Below, one piece after another: positions 57,241 through 64,000 of a DNA stretch of 64,000 bases. A model generated the notes under the pieces. The model was not told the origin of the DNA, searched no databases, and saw only the letters and a program-made list of their open reading frames with translations. The DNA is from Zobellia uliginosa (GTDB taxonomy: Bacteria; Bacteroidota; Bacteroidia; Flavobacteriales; Flavobacteriaceae), in the NCBI RefSeq assembly GCF_900156625.1, contig NZ_FTOB01000001.1, positions 620,001-684,000 of the forward strand. The letters run 5' to 3'. Each line of letters starts with the position of its first letter. Position 1 is the stretch's first letter. The translations under genes were made by a program, and so were the position numbers.

Positions 57241-57276
57241 AATCATTTTTTATTTTTGTTCACCTTTCCTTTTATT
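57235..57276. repeat. Right copy of the imperfect direct repeat
   Basis: GGGCTTAATCATTTTTTATT, then GTTCACCTTTCCTTTTATT. It reaches the stop codon of the candidate immunity gene and corresponds to the copy at 56967-57022. Confidence 0.55.
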
Positions 57277-57781
57277 AAGCTATATCTTTATCATCCTCCG
57301 GGATCAGAGGGTCGGGCAAGGGTTTGTCGATATTATAATATACCCTGCTGGGCACACTGACTTCGCCATTCTTATAAAAGGTTCCTTTTATGGCATCACC
57401 GTTTAAGAGTATTTCCCCTTTAAAGATTAATTCAATATTTTCTCCATAGTAATAGTTCCATTTCATTTCTATTTTGTTGTTATCCAATAAGGAATACTTT
57501 CCAATCGAAACTGGGTCGTTGCCTTTTTCTATTATTTTTCTTAAATTCTCAAGTTTCATATTTCTATTAGTCACAGGTATGTTTCCAAATAAACAATTTG
57601 GGTTATTTCTGTCATAGTCCGATGCAAATTGTGTTACTTTTTTTTTATCGTGTATATATAAGTACGTATTTATTAAAGATTTACTGTAACCCCCTTGTAC
57701 ATCATTTTCAGTGATTACTTCCATCGGGACTATTGTACGATATTCCTTACCTATTATATTCATTTCTATTAATATTTCCAT
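57275..57781 (-). CDS. Candidate immunity protein for the giant modular toxin-like protein
   Basis: A 168-residue soluble, acidic-tailed protein without signal peptide, hence cytoplasmic. It begins inside the last codons of the 1922-residue gene (13-bp overlap, 57769-57781), so it is translated with it; another ATG at 57763 lies just past that stop. Visible features are EMNIIGKEYRTIVPMEVI, a central beta-rich part ending IELIFKGEILLNGDAIKGTF, and the acidic end PLIPEDDKDIA. No known family is recognised. Small size, overlap with a toxin-like 3' end, lack of export signal and very AT-rich composition are the usual marks of an immunity gene. That role is inferred, not shown. Confidence 0.75.
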   Translation of the reverse strand: MEILIEMNIIGKEYRTIVPMEVITENDVQGGYSKSLINTYLYIHDKKKVTQFASDYDRNNPNCLFGNIPVTNRNMKLENLRKIIEKGNDPVSIGKYSLLDNNKIEMKWNYYYGENIELIFKGEILLNGDAIKGTFYKNGEVSVPSRVYYNIDKPLPDPLIPEDDKDIA

Positions 57782-60700
57782 TTAGACCAATCCATGTCAT
57801 TTAAATCAATGTTGTTTAAGTTCAAATCACTACCATCTTTAAATTTTACCACTGAAATACCTCTATCTCTTAAATATTTAATTTCTTTGGCAAAACCACT
57901 TGGTTGAAAAAGACCAGTAATCTCATTTTTTACATATTTTCCATTTTTCCAGGCCTTAAATAAATCTTGATGAATTGGGTTTGTTGTGAATATGATCTCA
58001 ATTTTATCCTTATTAGCGATTAAGAAATCGAGGTACTCGGCATTAAAATCACCAAAGAAATTTTTTGTGTTGGGGGAGCTCGCCATTACATCGGGCATAT
58101 TAAGCATGGAAATACTCCCTGGTTCGAAATCTGCAGCATTTTTGTCGGCGAACCGATAATTTTTATACATCGCCAAGCGGTCTAGGACATCTCCTGTCCC
58201 CAACTCATTAGTTGCCCCCGCAGTTCTTGAGGGATTGTAACTTCCTAAATAAGCGTTTAGCTTATCCACGTATCTTACAAGGGTTCCTTTGGGCCCAAAA
58301 TCGAAACTCGTTGTATTTTTTTCTAAACCATGAATAAGTTTTAAATCTTGGATTAACCTTTCATAATCCGATGGGTCTTTTAAGGGGTTTATTAGTTCAT
58401 CGTTTTTTGTAGGCAGAATTCCCCAGCCTAAAAATTTACCTTGTTCAATATCGTAGAAAAGTAGTCGGCCATCGTTTTTATCAGGTGCCAATTTTATATA
58501 AAAATTTCCGTCTGCACTAACATATTGTGTATGTGAAATAGCAGAATTAGACCCTAAGTTCCAAAAGGTTCCGGCTCTATTTTGTTTTGTAATTGAATTT
58601 GAGTCATCCCCAATTTTATAGGTGAAGGATTTGAATTGGCCCGAAATACTTTCAATGTCAAGTAAATTGTCTTTTTTTACCAATACCTTGCCTGCATTGG
58701 ATTTGAGTACATTCTTGCCTAAAATTCCTTGAAGTCTTGTTTCGGCCTTTGCCGTCTCTTCGGCCAACTCGTCAGATTTGCCGAGTTTTATTACGTCCTC
58801 CTCAATATTTTTAAAACCCGTGGCTGTTTTTTTCGCTAATTTTTTATCCTTGGAAAGTAGTTTAGTGGCGTCCTCGGTTCCTATCTTTTTTACTAGGGCC
58901 TTATAAGTTGCCAGTGCTTTTATGTGCTCGTTGGGGTCGGGGAGTTTTTTTGCGGTATCAATGGTCATTACGGTTGAACCAATGGTCCAACTAGTTTGTA
59001 ATAAGTTGGCTAATTCATTTGCCTCTTCCTTTGTGGTGCCAAACCTTGCCTGAATAAAGCCTGATGCGTCTTCTCTGAAGCCGGGACTCGAAAAATAGGG
59101 GTCTGTAAAAGTGACAAACAAATCGGCGTAAGCGGGTAACGTTGCCCATGTTAAAGCCCCCTTCGCTGCCAGAATTTCTGCACCAGAAAAATATATGGAT
59201 GCGGCCGTTAACGTATTGGTTACAACATTCTGGGTGATAGCATTTTTCTTTTTACCATCTAGGAATAACAGAAATGCAGCGGGGACCAGAGCTTCTTGTC
59301 CACAAACTACTGCTTCTTTTGAATTACAATCACCTTCGGTCCCGACAAACGAGATATCTTTATAAATCTGAATCGATACAAGATCAAAAGGCTTTAGTGT
59401 TGTATCTATGGCATATTCCATACATACTGTACTTGTGTTATTTCCATAATAACCGGTAGAGTATATCTTTTCATTGACACAACACTGCTTTAGGCTTAGG
59501 TCTCCATTGTTAACTTCATTAACAATTAATTTACTATTATCTCGAACCTTATTAAAGAGCCAAAGAAATTGTTCATTTTGTACATCCCAAAAGAAACGAC
59601 CATTTGAAAAGGCTTCGATTGTTGATATGTCATAAGCATTTTCTTTGCTAATATGATTCCTTTCTAGGGTCAAATCTGTCAAATGAAGGATAAATTGGGT
59701 GAAATTGTCTCCCTCTAGAACATCGTCTATTCCTTCGAAAAGGGCTTTGTAGAGTGGTTTCCCATCAATGTTATAAGTCGCATCGGTCAATCCATTTATA
59801 AAGGCCTCACTGTTTTCAGGAGTAATGGAACGAATTATTTTCAGGGCTAAAGCTTCAATATTGTAATTGAAGCTAGTCCAATAGCCAAGCATGGGACCCG
59901 AAGCGATTAGTCTTAACATATTTAACCTTTCGGACACTGTTAAAAGTGAAATTTGTGCTTCACTTAAATTATAGGCTATCTGAATAATGGCCTTTCTGTC
60001 TGAAGATGTTTTGATGTAAGCTTTTGCATCAGAGTAATAATCAACATAATTATCATAGGAGTCTCTAAATTTTTCGAAAGCGGCCTTGCTTCTATCCCAA
60101 TTTCCCTCGTAGTATTCAGCTTGTTGCCATCCAAACAGTTGCGCTATACCTTTTTCTTCAATTTCCTTGAGAAATAAGGTGTCGCTGGGGGAGTTGCAAA
60201 TCAAATCGGCAATTTCTCTAATTACTTTTTGGGTATCTTCTTCAGTTATATCTTCGTATTTTGTAATAAATTTTCCCCCTTCTGCGCATAAATCCGGAAG
60301 GCAATTCGTAGAGATATTAACTTGCTCAATATTGTTGTTAAACTCGTCAAAGGATATGTTGTTGGTTGTAGAGCTTACATATGCGTAGGTGGACCTATAA
60401 GTTTTATTACATTCCCCTGGGACATATTCAAATAAGTAAACGATGTCATTTTTGTCAATAGTTAATTCCTTGTTCTGATATTCAGTCTTTGTTATTTCTA
60501 TCCCTGAATCATTGTAATAGCCCTTAAATTGCCCATCGGAACGATATGCTGCCCAATATTTGGTCCCGTTACTTAATTTAAAACCAGGTACAGTCCCTTT
60601 GGGGCTTATGTTCTCTGTATTGGATATGATGGTTGTTGAATTCTTGATGAAAAAAGGCTTCCAATCCGGTGTAAACCAAGTTTTACCGGCAATCTCCCCA

Positions 60701-63537
60701 TCCTCCTCATCTTGAAAGATGTAGAATTTAAGGGCCGGGTCATGGATCTGGGCCCAATGGGTATGGGGCAGTTGATCTCCACTTCCATAATCCATGAGCC
60801 AATCGGTTTGATTTTCAGACATGTCATATTCAACGAAGGGGTGCTGAAGGGCGAAAATACCATGGCCTATTTCGTGGGCCAAGGTCTTGCTCTTGTCTCC
60901 GTTCTTGTCTTCTTCTTTATCTGGGTCACCGGCAAATACAAAGCCCATTTGCCGCTGTAGGGGCATGAATCCGCCAATAGAGCGAGTAGGTTCTATGTCG
61001 TTGAAGACCAAGATGTAATAGGTGTCGGTCTTATAGTTGGGCAATTGCTTCACCTTGTTTACGAGCATCTTCTGTTCCTCGTTATAGGCCGCGGCCCATG
61101 CACTTTCGCCTACATCCAATTTTTGGTTGCTTCCTAGTTCGTCCTTGGTGACGGAAAGGGAAAGGCTCTCGCCGAACTCAATATGGGCCACCGCTTTTTT
61201 GAAGATGTCGGAAACCTTGGATTCGATATTGCCCAAAGAGGCGCCGTTAACGGAAACCAGGGCCACTTTTACAGTGCGTTCGGATAGATGCCAAAGGGTA
61301 AACGCCCCGGCCGTAAGCTGTTTTGTACTGTCGTCCTTGTCGGGTACGACTGCGTAGATTACCTCGTTTTCGAAGGTAAACCTGCCTTTCAAGGTCAAGG
61401 TAGCCTGATTGCCCTTGAAGGTCGTGGGGATACTGTCCCCATGCTTGGTCTTGAAGATGACATCCGATACATTGTAGGCATCGTTTTTAATGTCGATTTT
61501 GGCCTTTATTTTGGTGCTTGCCCTATTCTTTACGGCATGGTGGGTAAGCACATAATCGTTGCCTTCCGCATCCTTTATAACCGTGTACTCGTCCTTGAGC
61601 TTTCCTATTTCGCCCTTGGGCATTATATCCATGGCATACGTACCCGCTTCGTTAAAGGTGACCAGAACACCTTCTGCCGTCAAGGATTCTATTTGGCCGT
61701 TGTTAGCTACACCTTCCACGGTATCCGGGCTTATGGCCCCGCCAGTAGCAAGTGATCCCCCTTCGGTTATTTTTCCTTCCGCATCTATGTAATAGGTTTT
61801 CCCTTCACTGTCGGTAATCACCATATCGTCGCCTAGGGGTTCTGATTTAGTTGCCCCCGTATTGGGGTTGGTAATAACGACCTTACCACCTTTTATTTTT
61901 ATATCTTTCTTAGACCTAAGGGCCCAGTTGACCCGAATTTCATCTAGGTCGTTATCTCCTTCAAAAAATTCCCCCACGGCATCAACGGCATCTTCTACCG
62001 TATCGACTGATTCGTCTATGTCCAAGATATTCTTTAAACTCGGGTCGTAGGTGGTGACTACCGTACCTTCGGCCAATTTCTTGTCGGTATTGATAAGCAC
62101 ATTGGTAAACTCTACGCCCACTCGAATGCTGTTCAAATAAGGGATGGTCACATAGCCCGTGCCCGTAAATCGGCCATCGCTACCGCTTACCGTTAAAATG
62201 TTTATGGGGAAGTCGCCCGCCATAAACTTTTCACCGGAGGAGATGCTGGGCAGGGGCTCTTTGTTCGAAACATCAAAATCGGGCGTTATGCCACAGTCGT
62301 AGACACTGGCTTCGTCATCGGCGATAAAGGTGGTAAACTCCTTGGCCATGCTCCAATCGCTTCCGGTCACCGAGCATTGTTTTTGCAGCTGGTATTCGTA
62401 GGTAGTGCCCGCCTTAAGGTCCCACAAGGTGGTTTGGTTCGAAGTGGTCTTGTTCATAAACCACTCCGCTCCCTCTAGGTTCTTTTGGCGGTACCGCACC
62501 GTATATTCGGGCACATCGGTAGCGAAATCGTCCCAAAAGATATTGGCATTGGTACTGCCCTTTACCTCGTGGTTGATACCGATGGGCAGGTCGCAGGTGC
62601 CGGCATAGCTGAAGGAATAGATTTCGCTATAGCCCTGGTTTTTGAAGAGTCCGATTTCCTCGACCCCTTGCTTGGCCTTGGCCTGTACGCGCCAGGCGTA
62701 GTTTTTTCCCGAAAGAAAAAGCGGGTCGGCCGGACCGTATACGTAGGTGGTGGCAGTAGTCCTGACCTGAAAAACGGGCGGAGAGCTTAAAAAGGCCTGT
62801 TGCGGGTCTACCTGGGTATCCCAGATCTCCACGATGCTCAGTTCGTATTCCACATTGCTCACGTTGATGTGGCGTGGCGTCCATTGGAAGACGATGTTCT
62901 GCGGATTGGTTTCGGCTAGGTTGGACTTGTTTCTCGGTGCGACCAGAAAGGGCGGTTCGTTTTGAAAGACAACGCTGGTGGCACAGCTTTTTTGCGACAG
63001 GCGGTTGCCCGTCAGTACATCGTACACCTCAAAACAAAAGGAATAGGCGCCTTCGGGAATGGCCTTTCCGTATACGTTGGGCGATATTCCGCTAATGTTT
63101 TCGAAGCGAAAGTACGGGGCCAGTTGTACGTTGGTGAGTACCAGGGGCACGCCTCCCTCTAAATAGAGCTTTTCGGCACCTAGCACAACATCTTTACTAT
63201 GAAAGCTGATACCCCCGCCCTCAAAATAGGTACGCAGGCGTATCTCGCGGTTGGCGATCTCAAAATCGTTCAAGATGATCTGCACGCGGAGGGGACTGCT
63301 CAAGGTACTCGCATCGGCATAATCGGAAAAATAGATGGGAGCCGGCGGGGTTACCTGAGGAATCACCTGAACGGGAAAGGACTGGGCGGTTGCCGGGAGG
63401 CAGATCAGGGTCAATAGAAAGAAAAAGAGGGCATGAAAAAGAACAGTTTGCAGTCTGCAATTTATGTCTCGCAAGAGGCCACGGTAATCTGTCAGCGCTT
63501 TATTGAAATGCTGCAATTGTAACCTGCTGTTTTTCAT
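57769..63537 (-). CDS. Giant modular polymorphic-toxin-like protein with zinc-protease motif
   Basis: About 1922 residues from the ATG at 63537 (an upstream ATG at 63561 adds eight). An extended N-terminus leads to a hydrophobic export segment at about 31-52 (LFHALFFFLLTLICLPATAQ). Residues about 55-310 resemble the TANFOR-type N-terminal domain (PVQVIPQVTPPAPIYFSDYA), then an FN3 domain at about 312-420. A zinc-peptidase-like HEIGH with a later His (H888, E889, H892, H899) lies mid-protein. A hydrophobic stretch follows at about 1415-1480, a charged helical linker at about 1520-1610, and a toxin-like C-terminal region of about 310 residues (KSFTYKIGDD, SMLNMPD, IEIIFTTNP, FAKEIKYLRDRGISVVKF). 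No T9SS CTD. The last 13 bp overlap a candidate immunity gene. Toxicity is inferred. Confidence 0.8.
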   Translation of the reverse strand: MKNSRLQLQHFNKALTDYRGLLRDINCRLQTVLFHALFFFLLTLICLPATAQSFPVQVIPQVTPPAPIYFSDYADASTLSSPLRVQIILNDFEIANREIRLRTYFEGGGISFHSKDVVLGAEKLYLEGGVPLVLTNVQLAPYFRFENISGISPNVYGKAIPEGAYSFCFEVYDVLTGNRLSQKSCATSVVFQNEPPFLVAPRNKSNLAETNPQNIVFQWTPRHINVSNVEYELSIVEIWDTQVDPQQAFLSSPPVFQVRTTATTYVYGPADPLFLSGKNYAWRVQAKAKQGVEEIGLFKNQGYSEIYSFSYAGTCDLPIGINHEVKGSTNANIFWDDFATDVPEYTVRYRQKNLEGAEWFMNKTTSNQTTLWDLKAGTTYEYQLQKQCSVTGSDWSMAKEFTTFIADDEASVYDCGITPDFDVSNKEPLPSISSGEKFMAGDFPINILTVSGSDGRFTGTGYVTIPYLNSIRVGVEFTNVLINTDKKLAEGTVVTTYDPSLKNILDIDESVDTVEDAVDAVGEFFEGDNDLDEIRVNWALRSKKDIKIKGGKVVITNPNTGATKSEPLGDDMVITDSEGKTYYIDAEGKITEGGSLATGGAISPDTVEGVANNGQIESLTAEGVLVTFNEAGTYAMDIMPKGEIGKLKDEYTVIKDAEGNDYVLTHHAVKNRASTKIKAKIDIKNDAYNVSDVIFKTKHGDSIPTTFKGNQATLTLKGRFTFENEVIYAVVPDKDDSTKQLTAGAFTLWHLSERTVKVALVSVNGASLGNIESKVSDIFKKAVAHIEFGESLSLSVTKDELGSNQKLDVGESAWAAAYNEEQKMLVNKVKQLPNYKTDTYYILVFNDIEPTRSIGGFMPLQRQMGFVFAGDPDKEEDKNGDKSKTLAHEIGHGIFALQHPFVEYDMSENQTDWLMDYGSGDQLPHTHWAQIHDPALKFYIFQDEEDGEIAGKTWFTPDWKPFFIKNSTTIISNTENISPKGTVPGFKLSNGTKYWAAYRSDGQFKGYYNDSGIEITKTEYQNKELTIDKNDIVYLFEYVPGECNKTYRSTYAYVSSTTNNISFDEFNNNIEQVNISTNCLPDLCAEGGKFITKYEDITEEDTQKVIREIADLICNSPSDTLFLKEIEEKGIAQLFGWQQAEYYEGNWDRSKAAFEKFRDSYDNYVDYYSDAKAYIKTSSDRKAIIQIAYNLSEAQISLLTVSERLNMLRLIASGPMLGYWTSFNYNIEALALKIIRSITPENSEAFINGLTDATYNIDGKPLYKALFEGIDDVLEGDNFTQFILHLTDLTLERNHISKENAYDISTIEAFSNGRFFWDVQNEQFLWLFNKVRDNSKLIVNEVNNGDLSLKQCCVNEKIYSTGYYGNNTSTVCMEYAIDTTLKPFDLVSIQIYKDISFVGTEGDCNSKEAVVCGQEALVPAAFLLFLDGKKKNAITQNVVTNTLTAASIYFSGAEILAAKGALTWATLPAYADLFVTFTDPYFSSPGFREDASGFIQARFGTTKEEANELANLLQTSWTIGSTVMTIDTAKKLPDPNEHIKALATYKALVKKIGTEDATKLLSKDKKLAKKTATGFKNIEEDVIKLGKSDELAEETAKAETRLQGILGKNVLKSNAGKVLVKKDNLLDIESISGQFKSFTYKIGDDSNSITKQNRAGTFWNLGSNSAISHTQYVSADGNFYIKLAPDKNDGRLLFYDIEQGKFLGWGILPTKNDELINPLKDPSDYERLIQDLKLIHGLEKNTTSFDFGPKGTLVRYVDKLNAYLGSYNPSRTAGATNELGTGDVLDRLAMYKNYRFADKNAADFEPGSISMLNMPDVMASSPNTKNFFGDFNAEYLDFLIANKDKIEIIFTTNPIHQDLFKAWKNGKYVKNEITGLFQPSGFAKEIKYLRDRGISVVKFKDGSDLNLNNIDLNDMDWSKWKY

Positions 63538-63606
63538 GTTTTTTATAACTCTGTAAACCATTAACTACTTAATGTTTTTAATTTTCTTAGTGCTAATTAC
63601 CACTAC

Positions 63607-64000
63607 CTACTGCTTATTAATATATCTCAGTTCAAACAGTTCGGGGTTGACTGTTTTTAGCGATTTTTTGTAATAGAAATCGATAATCTCGTTTTCTAGA
63701 TAGTATTCCAGTTTTTCTTGATTTTCGGTGGTTTCATAAAGCTCAAAGGCTTTTAGGGCCTTATTTTGCTTGAACTCTTGCAAAAAGCCTGTGCCTTTCA
63801 TTATTACTTCCTTAGAGGTGAACTCAGCGAACTGGGTTTCCATCCACCTATGCCCTACCAGTTTTTGTAAACGGGTCTCCCGTTCTTCTAAGAGCGCTTC
63901 GTACCGTGGCACCAGTGCTTTGTCCTTGTTCGTATAGTCTTCTGGGGCCTTCCCGTTCAAGGGGTGTTTATCGGCTTCCAGTTTTTTGACTACGAAGAGC
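63607..64000 (-). CDS. C-terminal part of a helical protein, cut by window edge
   Basis: The frame is open to base 64000; the apparent start at 63960 is a TTG read as Leu in the middle of the protein (FVVKKLEADKHPLNGKAP). The visible 131 residues are rich in Glu, Lys and Leu and predicted helical (YEALLEERETRLQKLVGHRW, YYLENEIIDFYYKKSLK), with no recognised domain. It lies upstream of and in the same direction as the toxin-like gene, 69 bp from its start, so it may be part of the same locus. Confidence 0.6.
   Translation of the reverse strand, partial: LFVVKKLEADKHPLNGKAPEDYTNKDKALVPRYEALLEERETRLQKLVGHRWMETQFAEFTSKEVIMKGTGFLQEFKQNKALKAFELYETTENQEKLEYYLENEIIDFYYKKSLKTVNPELFELRYINKQ

Noticed and set aside
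61288-61755. Plus-strand open frame of 155 codons
   Set aside because: Antisense to the giant toxin-like gene in its GC-rich half, where long shadow frames are expected.

Overview
The window looks like chromosome from a marine-type member of the Flavobacteriaceae (Bacteroidota). The evidence is: four TonB-dependent receptors, three with a carboxypeptidase-regulatory-like N-terminal domain; a type IX secretion (T9SS) C-terminal sorting domain on a giant SprB-repeat protein; many secreted lipoproteins (DUF5689, DUF4270, GDSL); Bacteroidota -7 boxes of the form TAnnTTTG upstream of several genes; a single-chain glycyl-tRNA synthetase; and atpD-atpC standing apart from the other ATP synthase genes. 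Base composition is moderate. No rRNA, tRNA, CRISPR array, prophage or transposase was seen.

Layout. 1-12 kb: 3' part of pgi, a TonB receptor, a four-helix membrane protein, a secreted DUF1080 protein, a MORN/YwqK-repeat protein, then a secreted endonuclease/exonuclease/phosphatase-family protein divergent from a TonB receptor plus DUF5689/lamin-tail lipoprotein pair, which together look like an extracellular nucleic-acid or phosphoester scavenging unit. 12-15 kb: a multi-PAS histidine kinase with two stand-alone receiver proteins. 15.6-19.2 kb: catalase, ankyrin protein, NUDIX hydrolase and nitrilase-family amidase. 19-24 kb: Ig-like lipoprotein, comF, a membrane-anchored coiled-coil protein and glyS. 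24-28 kb: TonB receptor, xth, aldo/keto reductase and a 32-residue membrane peptide gene. 28-33 kb: a minus-strand run panC-panD-flippase-like protein-esterase-like protein-radA, in which the esterase-like protein has lost its nucleophilic serine. 33-38 kb: a reduced starch-synthase-like protein, a DUF4270 lipoprotein and glmS. 38-44.6 kb: a TonB receptor plus GDSL lipoprotein pair, then atpD-atpC.

44.8-64 kb is a locus of giant secreted proteins, all on the minus strand. In transcription order: the end of a partly seen gene; a 1922-residue modular protein with an HEIGH zinc-protease-like motif and a toxin-like C-terminal region; a 168-residue gene overlapping its stop codon (probable immunity protein); a 353-bp non-coding island with REP-like hairpins and flanking direct repeats; then a tight three-gene operon for a 1688-residue protein, a 687-residue fibronectin-III protein and a 1665-residue SprB-repeat/T9SS protein. 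I read this as a candidate Bacteroidota polymorphic-toxin or surface-display system. The toxin half and the immunity gene are much more AT-rich than the shared N-terminal half, as expected if toxin tips are exchanged. It is the strongest candidate in the window for something poorly described.
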